A stretch of DNA of 64,000 nt from CAVSCD01 sp963726335. GTDB lineage: Bacteria > Acidobacteriota > Aminicenantia > Aminicenantales > UBA8522. Position numbers and translations under genes: made by a program. Position 1 is the first letter of the stretch. Each line of letters opens with the position of its first letter. Shown in pieces: positions 1 to 8,507 of this stretch. The stretch covers positions 310,001 to 374,000 of the forward strand of contig CAVSCD010000010.1 in NCBI GenBank assembly GCA_963726335.1. Direction: 5' to 3'. The notes beneath the pieces were generated by a model that saw only the letters and a list, made by a program, of their open reading frames with translations, made no database searches and was not told where the DNA came from.

Positions 1-875
1 CCGCAGCCCTGATCTTAGAGCTTCCCGCGCAGGAAGCGCCGGCTCAGAAGGTCGATCCGTTCCAACTGGCGCTCGTGCTCAAGTCGGCGCGGCAATACTG
101 CCAGCGGCTGGAGAAAGCGGCGCTCGACTTCGTCTGCCAGGAAGAAGCCTGGGAATTCATCGACCTGACGCGCGACAACGAACCGAACCTCGTGAGGCAG
201 GTCCCGAGCGCCGCTTCGGTCTCGGGCGAATGGTATTCCGGACATCGCGCCGAGCTTCGGTTCGATCGGCCCGCCACCGGCAAGTCGGAGAACTCCTACC
301 TTTTTGACTACCAGTTTCTCCGGAAGGCGGGCGAGGTCAAGGAGAACCGGGTGCTTCTCGAAAAGAACGGAAAGAAGGCAGGCGGGAAGGACGCGCCTCC
401 GAAAACAGAAGCTTTTCAGTTCGCGGACATTCTCCTGGCGCCCGTCCGCCTCCTGGATGAGCGCTTCGGCGGGTACTACGATTATCGGCTTCTTCGGGAA
501 GATGAGCTGAACGGCGTGACGGCCTGGGTTCTGGACGTTGTGCCGCGCCTTTCGGTCGTCGACGTCTACCTCGGCGGCAGGCTCTGGCTCAAGAAGGAGG
601 ACTCGAGCGTCCTCCGGATCGATTGGGATCCGGCGACCTTCGGCCGCTACGAGATCATCGAACAGCGGGCGAAGAGATTCGAATCCAAGCCCGAGGTCAC
701 GTCGACCACCGAGTTCGGGTTCGAAAAGAACGGCCTGCGGTTCCCGAGCCTCGACCTGACCGAGGAAGCCTACGTCGACAAGGACGGCGCCAGGTTCGTC
801 CGGGCGGTGACCAAGGTCGTCTACAAGGAATACAAGTTCTTCACCGTCGAAACCGAGACGGATTTCGAGAAGTAA
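1..875 (+). CDS. secreted hypothetical protein, C-terminal part (5' end outside window)
   Basis: The frame is open from base 3 to the TAA at 873-875, so the start lies upstream of the window. The first visible residues (AALILELPAQEAPAQ) look like the end of a signal peptide with an Ala-rich cleavage region, so export is inferred. The rest is a beta-rich domain of about 270 residues with many charged residues and no catalytic motif I recognise. The overall pattern (LWLKKEDSSVLRIDWDP, then a late strand-rich end) resembles LolA/LppX-like outer-membrane lipoprotein-sorting folds, but this is only a resemblance. The next frame begins 1 bp after this stop with the leader of a VWFA-type secreted protein, suggesting that the two were once a translationally linked pair. 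Confidence 0.7.
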   Translation, partial: AALILELPAQEAPAQKVDPFQLALVLKSARQYCQRLEKAALDFVCQEEAWEFIDLTRDNEPNLVRQVPSAASVSGEWYSGHRAELRFDRPATGKSENSYLFDYQFLRKAGEVKENRVLLEKNGKKAGGKDAPPKTEAFQFADILLAPVRLLDERFGGYYDYRLLREDELNGVTAWVLDVVPRLSVVDVYLGGRLWLKKEDSSVLRIDWDPATFGRYEIIEQRAKRFESKPEVTSTTEFGFEKNGLRFPSLDLTEEAYVDKDGARFVRAVTKVVYKEYKFFTVETETDFEK

Positions 876-876
876 G

Positions 877-1011
877 TTGGGGACCTATCTCAGGCTTTTC
901 GCGGTCGCCGCGCTCCTTTCGGGTGTCGCTTATCCTCCCCAGGAAAGACCCGACGCTCAGAAGCCGCTGCAGTACGAAGTGACCGTATCTTTGAAGCTCA
1001 TCCAGGTCTAG
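877..1011 (+). pseudogene. truncated leader of a VWFA-type secreted protein
   Basis: A TTG at 877, right behind the previous stop, opens a 44-codon frame. It has a clear signal peptide (LGTYLRLFAVAALLSGVAYP) and then a stretch ending YEVTVSLKLIQV before TAG at 1009-1011. In acidobacterial VWFA-domain proteins I know a similar leader in which the LKLIQV strand continues into YVTDKKG and the VWFA domain. Here the frame stops exactly at that point, and no VWFA sequence follows in any frame before the next gene. I read it as a 3'-deleted gene remnant. A genuine short secreted peptide is the alternative. The family assignment comes from memory of the leader and is not certain. Confidence 0.5.
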
Positions 1012-1124
1012 CTAGTGTACAGTGACGTTCGCATTTCCACTTAAGAGAGGAGCCATCGGAAACTCTCGTCGACGGCTAAATCGAATGACCGGCTGGAAAC
1101 CTGATGCCCGATGCGTGATTGGGC

Positions 1125-2294
1125 TCAGGGAAGCATAAAGCTGAGCAGGCGGTCGTATTTGGCGATGATCTTGGGCCAGTCGTAGTTCCTGAGGACGTAA
1201 GCGTAGCCGTTAGCGCCGAACAGCCGCCTCAGCTTCTCGTCGCCGGCGAGGAGGCCGAGGGCGGAGGCGAATTCGCCGGCCCCGGAATAGAAGAGCCCGC
1301 ACTGGCCTTTAAGGCAGTGCTCCCTGAGCGGCTCGGCCTCGGCCTGGACGAGGATGGGCGTCTTGACGGCCAGCGACTCGATGGCCGCCATGCACAAGCT
1401 CTCGAAATGCGACGGGTGGACGGTCAATTCGGCCGCCGCCATGGCCTCGTTCTTCTCCCGGGGGGAGACGAAGCCCAGATATCTTATCCGCGGGTCCGCC
1501 GGCAGGTCCATGAGCCGGTTCCCGATGAGAACGAGGTCGAGGCCGGGGTTCGAGTCCGCGTACCCGAGAAAATAGTCGATGAGCTCGCGGCAGCCCTTGC
1601 CCGGCTCGATCCGGCCGGCGTAGAGGATGAACGGCCGCTCGAGGTCGTGTTTTCTGCGGAACCCGGCGGTGTCCAGGCCCTCGGGAAAATCCACGCCGAC
1701 GCCCACGGTGTCCTGGTATTTTCCGTTGAACGGGAAGTGCCGGCCGAGCATGTTCTTTTCCGCTTCCGTGTTGAACATGAAGGCGGAGGGAGCGGCGAAG
1801 ACCTCCTTCATGAGGCGAAGACGGAGCGCCGGCTCGTCGTGGGCCGTGGGGACGAGCGTCTTTTTCCCCCCGATCCGCTGCAAACCCCTATACGTCGTGT
1901 AGTAAAGATACGTAAAGAAGATGAAGTGGTCGTGCGCGCCCTCCTCTTTTTCCAGGGCCTCGAGGAGGGCCGGCGTCGAAGGCCCCTGCCTCTCGATCCA
2001 CTCTCTTTCGTCGCCGTCCGAGTGATCATTGGCGAAGATCCAATCGGAATACGCGTTGAAAGAGGCGATGTCCCGCTCCTTGTCCACGGGATATCTTTTG
2101 ACCTCGACGCCGTTGAGCCGGCTCCAGCCGGGCGGATATGCGTTGCGCCAGGTGATGTAGTCTTTAGCGCAGGTCGTGAAGACGGTGACCTGATGCCCGG
2201 CGGCGTCCAGGCGCTCCGCCAGGAGCCGGCAGTGGAGCTCCGACCCGCCCATGACCTCGGCCCCGTATCTTTGGACGACAAAGGCGATCTTCAT
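1125..2294 (-). CDS. glycosyltransferase family 4, type A copy 2
   Basis: This 389-aa GT-B enzyme probably transfers a sugar from a nucleotide-sugar to a growing surface glycan at the cytoplasmic membrane face. The N-terminal domain opens with VVQRYGAEVMGGSELHCR. The C-terminal Rossmann domain has the ILYAGRIEPGKG donor-site strand and the retaining-GT E-x7-E motif (E-SLCMAAI-E). It ends the operon: its ATG at 2294 directly abuts the stop of the upstream gene (2295-2297). It shares the N-terminal signature and the NDHSD motif region with the gene at 4426-5613, so the two are paralogues. No frame break is seen. Donor and acceptor cannot be read from the sequence. Confidence 0.88.
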   Translation of the reverse strand: MKIAFVVQRYGAEVMGGSELHCRLLAERLDAAGHQVTVFTTCAKDYITWRNAYPPGWSRLNGVEVKRYPVDKERDIASFNAYSDWIFANDHSDGDEREWIERQGPSTPALLEALEKEEGAHDHFIFFTYLYYTTYRGLQRIGGKKTLVPTAHDEPALRLRLMKEVFAAPSAFMFNTEAEKNMLGRHFPFNGKYQDTVGVGVDFPEGLDTAGFRRKHDLERPFILYAGRIEPGKGCRELIDYFLGYADSNPGLDLVLIGNRLMDLPADPRIRYLGFVSPREKNEAMAAAELTVHPSHFESLCMAAIESLAVKTPILVQAEAEPLREHCLKGQCGLFYSGAGEFASALGLLAGDEKLRRLFGANGYAYVLRNYDWPKIIAKYDRLLSFMLP

Positions 2295-3362
2295 TTACCC
2301 ACCCAGCGTCTTGATCATGTCCCTGAGGAACGGCTCCCGGCCCTGCGCCTTGAGGTCCGCCAGGCGCGCCCGCTGCCCGGCGACAATCTTCTCCCGGAGC
2401 GCCGGGTCGTGGGCCGCGATCTCCACGAGCTCGGCCACCCGGTCGACGGGTTTTTCCCTGACCAGGATTCCGGCGCCGCCGAGCGTGTCGGGGACGGCGG
2501 TCGAGTCGTAGGCCACGACCGGGACATCGAAGACCAGGCTCTCGACGAGCGGCAGGCAGAATCCCTCGTGCTCGCTCAGGGACAGGAAGACGTCGGCGGC
2601 GCGGTAGGCGGCGAACAGCTCGTCGTCCGGCACGTGGCCCAGGAACCGGACCTCCTCGGCCTGGAGGTGAAATTCGCTCGCCATCCGGACCAGGCTCCGG
2701 TAATAAGCCGGGAGCGACGACGTCTTGCCGACGACGATGAGCCGCACGAGAGGCGAGATGTACTTCTTATAATAAAAGGTGACCTTGATCAGGTCCTCGA
2801 TCTTCTTGTTGGGCGCGACGCGGCCGACGAACAGGATGTTCGTCCGGTCGTCGCGGAGGAGCTTGTGGACGAAGGCGCTCGCCGGCTTTTCGTATTTTGC
2901 GAAATCCACGTACAGGGGAAAAACGCCGGCCTCCCGGAACCCGAACTCGACGAGCTCCCGGGCGTTGAACGGCGAATCGGCCAGGGCCATGTCCGTGACA
3001 GAGGCCAGCGACCGGAGCTCCTCGCGGCCGAGCCGGCAGATCCGGCTCATCTCGGCGCTGTACGGCTCGAAAAACTCCGGCGCCGTCACGTTATGGTAGA
3101 TGATGACTTTTTTCGAACCCAGGCCGCGGAAGGCGGGCGTGAGCGGCGAGGGCAGGGCGAAATGGAGGATCGTGATGTCCGTCGGGGCCGGCGCGGGGAA
3201 GGCGCCGAAATCCTTGGATTCGGGTTCGAGCTCGCGGTCGCAGGACAGGCGGTAGATATCCGAAACCGCGCCCAGCGACAGGAAGAACCGGCGGAGATGA
3301 GCGGCCTCGTCGCCGATGGCGTCCCCCCGGTGGTAGGCCGGCACCAACTGGTCGATCCTCAT
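2295..3362 (-). CDS. glycosyltransferase family 4, type B copy 2
   Basis: This 355-aa GT-B protein starts MRIDQLVPAYHRGDAIGDE, a signature shared with its neighbour at 3359-4426. The middle carries the NILFVGRVAPNKKIEDLIK donor-domain strand, and the E-x7-E motif is E-GFCLPLV-E. Its ATG overlaps the upstream stop by 4 bp (ATGA) and its own stop touches the next ATG, so translation is coupled through the cluster. The VFLSLSEHEGF segment is nearly identical to that of its paralogue, pointing to a local duplication. It is probably one step in assembly of an exported or cell-surface polysaccharide. Substrates are unknown. Confidence 0.88.
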   Translation of the reverse strand: MRIDQLVPAYHRGDAIGDEAAHLRRFFLSLGAVSDIYRLSCDRELEPESKDFGAFPAPAPTDITILHFALPSPLTPAFRGLGSKKVIIYHNVTAPEFFEPYSAEMSRICRLGREELRSLASVTDMALADSPFNARELVEFGFREAGVFPLYVDFAKYEKPASAFVHKLLRDDRTNILFVGRVAPNKKIEDLIKVTFYYKKYISPLVRLIVVGKTSSLPAYYRSLVRMASEFHLQAEEVRFLGHVPDDELFAAYRAADVFLSLSEHEGFCLPLVESLVFDVPVVAYDSTAVPDTLGGAGILVREKPVDRVAELVEIAAHDPALREKIVAGQRARLADLKAQGREPFLRDMIKTLGG

Positions 3363-4426
3363 CCCCGGCTCACCCTGTCGACGTGCTCGAGGAGCGTCCG
3401 GCTGACGTTCTCGCGGCTGAACTTTTGAAGCGCCAGGAGCTGGCCTTCGATCACCGACCGCCGGAGATCCCGGTTCCTGACCAGCGTGTCGATGAGCGCC
3501 GCGAGCCTGGGGAAATCCTTTTTCGAGACGACCACCCCTCCCCCGTTCATCGTCTCGGCCACCGCCCCGGCGTCGAAGCCGACGACGGGGATCCGCTTGT
3601 GGAAGGCCTCGAGGAGCGGGACGCCGAACCCCTCGTGCTCGCTCAGGCTGAGGTAGACGTCGGCGATCTCGTAGAAGGCCAGGAGCTCGGAGAAATCGAC
3701 GTGGCCCGTGAGGTGAACGTCCTGGAGGCCGAGCCGGCCGATGAGGTCGAGGACGGCGGAGAGATACCGTTCTTCCCCCCGGTGGTCGCCGGCCAGGATG
3801 AGGCGCGACTCGGGGTTGAAATATTTTTTATAAAAATAAAAGGTCTTGATCAGGTCCTCGAACTTCTTGTTCGGGATCAGCCGGCCGACGAACAGGATGT
3901 TGGTCTTGCCGTCGCCGAGAAGGCGGCGGGTGACGGGGTCGCCCGGCCGGTCGAACTTGGCCAGATCCATGAGGATGGGCAGGACGCCCGTCCTGGGGTA
4001 GCCGAGGGCCTCGAGCTCCCGGCGGTTGAACTCCGAGTCGCCCACGGCGAGGTCGACTTTATCCACGAACAGCTTGATCTCCAATCTCCCCTTGTAGCAC
4101 TCCCGCGCCAGGATGCGGTGGGTATCCACGAAGAACCTGTGCGGGGTGATGTTGTGGTAAACCATGATCTTTTTGTCGGGCACCCGGAAGAAGAGCTTCG
4201 AGACCGGCGAGCCGATCGAAAAATGGAAGATGACGACGTTCGACGGCGCGCTGATCTTCTTGTATTCCCTGTAGTCCCGCCTCTGCCCGGCCGTCCGGGG
4301 GTCGAAGAACCGGGTGAAGATCTCCGAGCGGTGGCCGCGTTCGCGCAGCACTTTCCGGATCTCGAGCATCTCGTCCGAGATGGCGTCGCCGTAGCTCAAC
4401 GAGGTCGCGAACTGGTGGATGTCCAT
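3359..4426 (-). CDS. glycosyltransferase family 4, type B copy 1
   Basis: This 355-aa protein of the same type as 2295-3362 has the N-terminus MDIHQFATSLSYGDAISDE, the donor-site strand NILFVGRLIPNKKFEDLIK and the E-x7-E motif E-GFGVPLL-E. I chose the ATG at 4426 rather than the in-frame ATG at 4636. The extra 70 residues have no GT character and are antisense-like translation of the upstream gene, whereas the 4426 start gives a one-base TGATG junction with that gene and aligns with the paralogue. It belongs to a tightly coupled operon and is inferred to be a cytoplasmic glycan-assembly enzyme. Confidence 0.87.
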   Translation of the reverse strand: MDIHQFATSLSYGDAISDEMLEIRKVLRERGHRSEIFTRFFDPRTAGQRRDYREYKKISAPSNVVIFHFSIGSPVSKLFFRVPDKKIMVYHNITPHRFFVDTHRILARECYKGRLEIKLFVDKVDLAVGDSEFNRRELEALGYPRTGVLPILMDLAKFDRPGDPVTRRLLGDGKTNILFVGRLIPNKKFEDLIKTFYFYKKYFNPESRLILAGDHRGEERYLSAVLDLIGRLGLQDVHLTGHVDFSELLAFYEIADVYLSLSEHEGFGVPLLEAFHKRIPVVGFDAGAVAETMNGGGVVVSKKDFPRLAALIDTLVRNRDLRRSVIEGQLLALQKFSRENVSRTLLEHVDRVSRG

Positions 4427-5613
4427 CAGGCAGCCCTCTCCTTGTCTTTTTCCAGGCGGTCGAAGACGGCCAGGTATTTTTTCTCGATGACCTCCCAGCG
4501 GTAGTTCGCCTCGAAGTACCTCCGGCCGTTCTCGCCCATGGCCCGCCGCAGCCGGGGGGAGTTCAAGAGCAGCGACAGGCCCTCCCGGAACTCCGGGTAG
4601 TTCTCGTAGAACAGGCCGCCGTTCGACCTCAGGCACTGGCCCTTGAGGACTTCGCAGAGCGCGTTCGCCAGCACCGGCTTCCCGATCGCCCAGGCTTCGA
4701 GCGTCACCATCGACAGGCTCTCGAAGAACGACGGCATGACCAGGAGCTCGGCGCCGGCCAGGGCGTTGAACTTGTCGTCCTCGCGCATGAACCCGAGGTA
4801 GAGGATGTCGGGATGGGCGGGGATCCGCATCACGGTGCTGCCGGCCAGGACGAGCTTGAGGCCGGAGGGCGCGTCCTTCTTGTAGCGGCTGAAGTATTCG
4901 AAGAGCTTGTGGCAGCCTTTGTTCTCGTCCACCCGGCCGATGTAGATGATGTAGGGCGTGTCGACGCCGTGTGTCTTCCGGAAGGACTCGGCCGAGGGCG
5001 AGGCGGGCACCTCGCTCCCGACGCCGACGACGTCGCCGAAGACGTTCTCGTTCCCGGAGACGGCGTTGATCAGCCGGCGCTCTTCCACCGAGTTGTAGAT
5101 GAAGGCCCGGGGTTTCCGGAAAAGGTCCCGGAAGATGCGGAGGCCGATCACCGGGTCGCGCTCGGCCGTGGGGACGAGGATGCTTTTATGCGGCACCGCC
5201 TGGATGCCCCAGTAGGAATGATAGTAGCGGTAGCTGAAGAAGATGAAGTAATCGTATTCGTCCGCGCGCTCCCGGATAAAGCCGATGAGCGACGGGGAGA
5301 GCGGCCCCTCCTCGTCGAGCCAGCGCAGCTCGTCGGCGTCCGAATGGTCGTTGGCCAGGAGGTGGTTTTGGAGCCGGCCGAACTTCTCCGGGCGCCGCGG
5401 CCGGGTGACGGGGAAGCGCCTCACCCGGACGCCGTTGATCGTCTCTTCGTCGGCCGGGATGGCGTTCTTCCAGGTGAGGTAATCGACGGCCTTGGTCGTC
5501 AGGACTTCGGTCTCGGCGTATTTCCCGAGGCGCTCGGCGATCCAGCGGCAGTGGAGCTCGGCGCCGCCGTTGATATCGAGACCGTAGCGCTGGACGACCA
5601 GGGCCAGCTTCAT
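4426..5613 (-). CDS. glycosyltransferase family 4, type A copy 1
   Basis: This 395-aa GT-B enzyme opens MKLALVVQRYGLDINGGAEL and shares ELHCR, the ANDHSDADELRW region and the general plan with the gene at 1125-2294. The donor domain has YIIYIGRVDENKGCHKLFEY and the E-x7-E motif E-SLSMVTL-E. The start overlaps the stop of the coiled-coil gene by 4 bp (ATGA) and the end overlaps the next ATG by 1 bp. With the two type B enzymes between them, the four transferases read A-B-B-A, which suggests two rounds of duplication. No frame breaks. Confidence 0.88.
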   Translation of the reverse strand: MKLALVVQRYGLDINGGAELHCRWIAERLGKYAETEVLTTKAVDYLTWKNAIPADEETINGVRVRRFPVTRPRRPEKFGRLQNHLLANDHSDADELRWLDEEGPLSPSLIGFIRERADEYDYFIFFSYRYYHSYWGIQAVPHKSILVPTAERDPVIGLRIFRDLFRKPRAFIYNSVEERRLINAVSGNENVFGDVVGVGSEVPASPSAESFRKTHGVDTPYIIYIGRVDENKGCHKLFEYFSRYKKDAPSGLKLVLAGSTVMRIPAHPDILYLGFMREDDKFNALAGAELLVMPSFFESLSMVTLEAWAIGKPVLANALCEVLKGQCLRSNGGLFYENYPEFREGLSLLLNSPRLRRAMGENGRRYFEANYRWEVIEKKYLAVFDRLEKDKERAA

Positions 5614-6179
5614 TCCAGGACCTCACGCTCCAGGGCGCGCTCGCGCTTCCCCAGGAAGTCGAAGTCCTTCTCCATGATCTCGAGCCGGGCTTTGAGGGTG
5701 TCATTTTCGATCTTGAGCTTCGTCAGCTCGACGACGAGGTTGTGGGAGAGGCTGTGGAGGAGCTTGGTGTACTCCCTCAGCCGGTCGAACCGGACGACGG
5801 CGTTGTGGCGGTCCCGGTCGGTCGCCTCGTACAGGCGATCGAGCCGGATGTTGGTGTTATGGAGGATCCCGACGGTCTGCTGGAACTCGTCGTAAACCGG
5901 CAGGATCAGGAGCTTGATGAGCGGCCGGAAGGGCGACATGAGCTTGAGGGCGAGGCCCCGGGCCCGGCCGGGCGCGGGCGGCCGGCCGGCGCCGCTCTCG
6001 AGGTCGAAACCGGAGTCCGGGGCGGCAGAGGCAGATGCGCCGGCCGCCGACGATTCGCCGCCGGACTCGCCGGCCACCCGGGCCTTGATCTCGTCCATGA
6101 TCCGGGCGACGTCGAGATGATCGTAGTCGATCTCGATATCCGGTTTTTTCCCCGGGGGGTTGGCGCTCCGTTGACTCAT
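5610..6179 (-). CDS. coiled-coil protein of the glycosyltransferase operon
   Basis: This 189-aa protein begins with an acidic stretch (DIEIDYDHLDVARIMDEIKA) followed by a low-complexity Ala/Ser/Gly linker (about residues 35-70). A short hydrophobic helix follows (LKLMSPFRPLIKLLILPVYD, about 76-96), then a long predicted coiled coil to the C-terminus (LTKLKIENDTLKARLEIMEK). The DEIKARV N-terminus is a motif I associate with accessory or methyltransferase-fused proteins in glycan clusters, but no methyltransferase domain is present here. It could hold the glycosyltransferases together at the membrane. That role is inferred from context only. Overlaps the next gene by 4 bp. Confidence 0.7.
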   Translation of the reverse strand: MSQRSANPPGKKPDIEIDYDHLDVARIMDEIKARVAGESGGESSAAGASASAAPDSGFDLESGAGRPPAPGRARGLALKLMSPFRPLIKLLILPVYDEFQQTVGILHNTNIRLDRLYEATDRDRHNAVVRFDRLREYTKLLHSLSHNLVVELTKLKIENDTLKARLEIMEKDFDFLGKRERALEREVLE

Positions 6180-6225
6180 GGGTCTCTCCTTTGGCGGACG
6201 GGCTCGCCGTGGGGCGGAAGATCCG

Positions 6226-6444
6226 TCATTTGTCGGCGTCGAACAGGTGGTTCTCGTAGACGCTCTGGACGTCCTGGATGTCGGGAAGCGGGCGCAGCCG
6301 CATCTCCTCGATCTCCCGGACCTCGCGCTCCGTGAGGGTTCCGTCCTTGAGCTTCGCGGCGATCCTCGTCTCGATCTCCTGGGCGAGCTTTTCCTTGTCT
6401 TCCGGGGTCAGGCTGGCGGCCTCAAAAAAAGCGGTCATCGGCAT
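6226..6444 (-). CDS. small conserved-looking protein, first gene of the glycan operon
   Basis: This 72-aa protein starts MPMTAFFEAASLTPEDKEKL behind a good ribosome site (AAGGAG, 6 bp upstream of the ATG at 6444). It is rich in charged helices and ends DIQDVQSVYENHLFDADK. There is no signal peptide or membrane segment. It lies 46 bp upstream of the coiled-coil gene and in the same direction. The strong RBS and non-repetitive, charge-patterned sequence support a real gene. The function is unknown and I do not recognise a family. Confidence 0.6.
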   Translation of the reverse strand: MPMTAFFEAASLTPEDKEKLAQEIETRIAAKLKDGTLTEREVREIEEMRLRPLPDIQDVQSVYENHLFDADK

Positions 6445-6759
6445 TCTCCTTGAGCCCTCGCCGTCGGTGCGTAAGCCATTCTCTTATCAAGCAGTTATCC
6501 GGGTCCGCCCTGAATTCTATCGAATTCCAGGGGAACATTCAACTTTGCGCGTCCTCGGCCGAGCAAGTGGACGGGCTCCTGTCGCGAGCGCGTCCCTCGT
6601 GCTCCGGCGCCTCGAACGGTGCAATCATGTTCGCTCCAAGGCGAAGATCCCCTCGCCGCACTATTCCGGTTTAAATTCATCGGACACCTTAAGACGCATG
6701 TCCTGACTGAATCAGAATGGCGCAAGAGCCTTTCGATTTAAATCTCTGCATGAAATGAT
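6445..6759. other. divergent intergenic region between glycan operon and LOG/truA genes
   Basis: These 315 bp separate two divergent transcription units and should hold both promoters. I see no convincing -35/-10 pair on either strand, no long inverted repeat and no RNA gene. An AT-rich patch at 6731-6755 just before the plus-strand gene is the best promoter-bearing candidate. Confidence 0.4.
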
Positions 6760-7237
6760 GTGCAATTACCGAAGAAAGCGACGCGGATCGGGGTCATCGG
6801 CGGCCGGGCCGCGGATAAGAAAGACGCTCGAGGCCGCGCGGCAGGTGGGCGAGCTCATCGCCCGGGCGGGCGCGGTGCTTGTCTGCGGCGGGCTGGGCGG
6901 CGTCATGGCGGCGGCCGCCGCCGGGGCCCGGAAAGCGGACGGCCTGACCGTTGGGATCCTCCCCGGCAACGACCCCGCCGAAGCGAACACCCATATCGAC
7001 GTGCCCATCGCCACCGGGCTCGGCTACACCCGGAATTCGCTCGTGGCCATGAACTCCGACGCCCTCGTCGCCGTCGACGGCGGATACGGCACGCTGTCCG
7101 AGATCGCTTACGGGAACATCTACGGCAAGCCGGTCGTCGGTCTCGGGACGTGGAAGATCCAAGGCGTCATCGTCGCCGGATCGCCGGAAAAGGCGGTCGA
7201 GCTGGCCCTCGAGGCGGCAAAGCGCCCGGGGCGATGA
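6760..7237 (+). CDS. LOG-like Rossmann nucleotide-binding protein (TIGR00725 type), one frame break
   Basis: The intact N-terminus is read from GTG at 6760 (QLPKKATRIGVIGG, a Rossmann strand and glycine turn). After about 6820 the family sequence continues one frame over (TLEAARQVGELIARAGAVLV) to TGA at 7235-7237. An ATG at 6755 gives an unbroken frame, but its first 20 residues lack the expected Rossmann start, so an indel near 6815-6825 is likely. The nucleotide-binding motifs GGLGGVM and DGGYGTLSE match the SLOG/LOG superfamily. TIGR00725 proteins are widespread, and their physiological role is not settled. The stop overlaps the truA ATG by 4 bp. Confidence 0.75.
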
Positions 7238-7963
7238 CGAACTATAAGGTCGTCATCGCCTACGACGGCACCGATTTTCGCGGCTGGCAGCGCCAGCCCG
7301 AGGGGCGCACCGTCCAGGGGGAGATCGAGGCCGCCCTGGCCCGGATCGCCGGGAAGCGGGTCGCCGTCACCGGCGCCGGCCGGACCGACGCGGGGGTCCA
7401 CGCCCGCGGCCAGGCGGCGAACTTCAGGGCGGATTTCCGGTTGGCCAGACGCGAGCTCGAACGGGCCCTGAATGCCATCCTGCCGGATGAGATCCGGATC
7501 CTCTCCCTGAGCCGGGCGGCGGACGGATTCAACGCCCGGAGATCGGCCCAGTCGAAGATCTACCGGTACCGCATCCGCAATGCCCCGGTCGTCAGCCCTT
7601 TCGATTTCAGGTACGTCCATCCACTGGTTGGGCCGCCTCGACGTCGACGCCATGTCCTTGGCGGCCGGCCTGTTCGTCCGCGAAGCCGATTTCTCGGCGT
7701 TCTCCTCCAACCGCCTCCTTCAGCCGGTGCGCCGCATCATCCAATCGGAGATCCGGCGGCACGGCCGCGAGATCGTGTACACCGTCGAAGCGAACGGCTT
7801 CCTCCAGTACATGGTGCGGACGATCGTCGGCACGCTGCTCGAGGTCGGCCGCGGCCGGATGGAGCCGCTCCAGGTCGAGGAGATATTCCGGCTGAACGAG
7901 CGCCGGCTGGCCGGCCCCACCGCTCCGGCCAAAGGCCTCTGCCTCCTCAAAGTAAAATACTGA
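7234..7963 (+). CDS. truA: tRNA pseudouridine(38-40) synthase TruA, one frame break
   Basis: TruA isomerises uridines 38-40 in the tRNA anticodon arm. The catalytic motif GRTDAGVHARGQ, with the nucleophilic Asp, is at about residues 48-59. The N-terminus (YKVVIAYDGTDFRGWQRQPE) is typical. Translation breaks at about 7622, where one extra C in CATCCACTGG moves the frame. The conserved second half (FSAFSSNRLLQPVRRI, then YMVRTIVGTLLEVG) continues to TGA at 7961-7963. After repair the product is about 243 residues, normal for TruA. Coupled to the LOG-like gene by an ATGA overlap. A pseudogene is possible, but the single homopolymer-type indel argues for a sequence error. Confidence 0.88.
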
Positions 7964-8261
7964 CCCGGCGAAGATCGCGGGGCTCTATGACGATTAGTGT
8001 GGTGCTGGATCAGGTCGGAAGATGACCGGCCGCCGGCGGGCGCAGCGACCATTTCGGGTTCAGCCTGCTCGAGATGTCCTTCGAGGTTCCCTGCCTTCGG
8101 GGCGGCGAGGACTGTTCGAGCAGTGGAAGGAATGATGGGAGATGCCGGATTGAGAGCACAGGCACGGATGAAAGGCGCCGATCATTGCGCGCAGTTCCGC
8201 AGCCGCCGAGCACACCGCAGGCACTTTCTCAGACTTTTTCTTATTCTATTTATCCCACCTA

Positions 8262-8285
8262 CCGCCCTTATCGAAATAAGGGCGG
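8262..8285. terminator. perfect 10-bp stem-loop with tetraloop
   Basis: CCGCCCTTAT, loop CGAA, ATAAGGGCGG. On the minus strand the loop reads TTCG, a stable RNA tetraloop. No T-run follows on either strand, so an intrinsic terminator is only one reading. An RNA-stability or protein-binding site is equally possible. Confidence 0.4.
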
Positions 8286-8417
8286 GCTCGGATTTGGTGA
8301 GTGCCTGCGGACAAAGGCGTGGCGATAAGAACCCGAACGGGAGCCAGGCCGACGGCAGCCGATCATCTTCTTGCAAATCGCTTTAACCACACTTTTCGTT
8401 ACAGAGCCAGATCGCGG

Positions 8418-8448
8418 TTGACAGTTTCGTGCGGCCTTTGATTAAATA
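8418..8448 (+). promoter_or_regulatory. sigma70-like promoter of the C69 peptidase gene
   Basis: TTGACA at 8418-8423 is followed after 18-19 bp by TTAAAT/TAAATA (8442-8448). It lies about 60 bp upstream of the peptidase ATG at 8508, which has an AGGAGG-type ribosome site at 8497-8502. Confidence 0.5.
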
Positions 8449-8507
8449 AGGCCCGATGGCTCCCATTCCCGGCAACCCGCGTGGGGTTCAATTTCAGGAG
8501 GTCCGAA

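Larger units (their letters stand above)
7964..8507. other. 544-bp intergenic region upstream of the C69 peptidase
   Basis: No ORF here has coding character. It contains one perfect hairpin (8262-8285) and a promoter-like sequence close to the downstream gene (8418-8448). The stretch 8000-8250 is GC-rich, with no recognisable RNA or repeat. Confidence 0.45.

Noticed and set aside
1119..3428. 769-codon open frame on the plus strand opposite the glycosyltransferases
   Set aside because: Antisense shadow of high-GC genes. It is rich in Arg, Gly, Glu, Val and Asp, lacks domains, and spans two well-supported minus-strand genes.
3359..4636. Longer start (4636) for the type B glycosyltransferase
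   Set aside because: The extra 70 residues are Pro/Arg-rich out-of-frame translation of the upstream gene. The 4426 start matches the paralogue and the TGATG junction.
7964..8507. tRNA or structured RNA gene in the 544-bp gap
   Set aside because: No cloverleaf, no terminal CCA context and no recognisable riboswitch core. Only one simple hairpin was found.
8456..8507. Upstream ATG 8456 as the C69 start
   Set aside because: It gives an unbroken frame but no signal peptide or RBS. The 8508 start has both and needs only one base correction.
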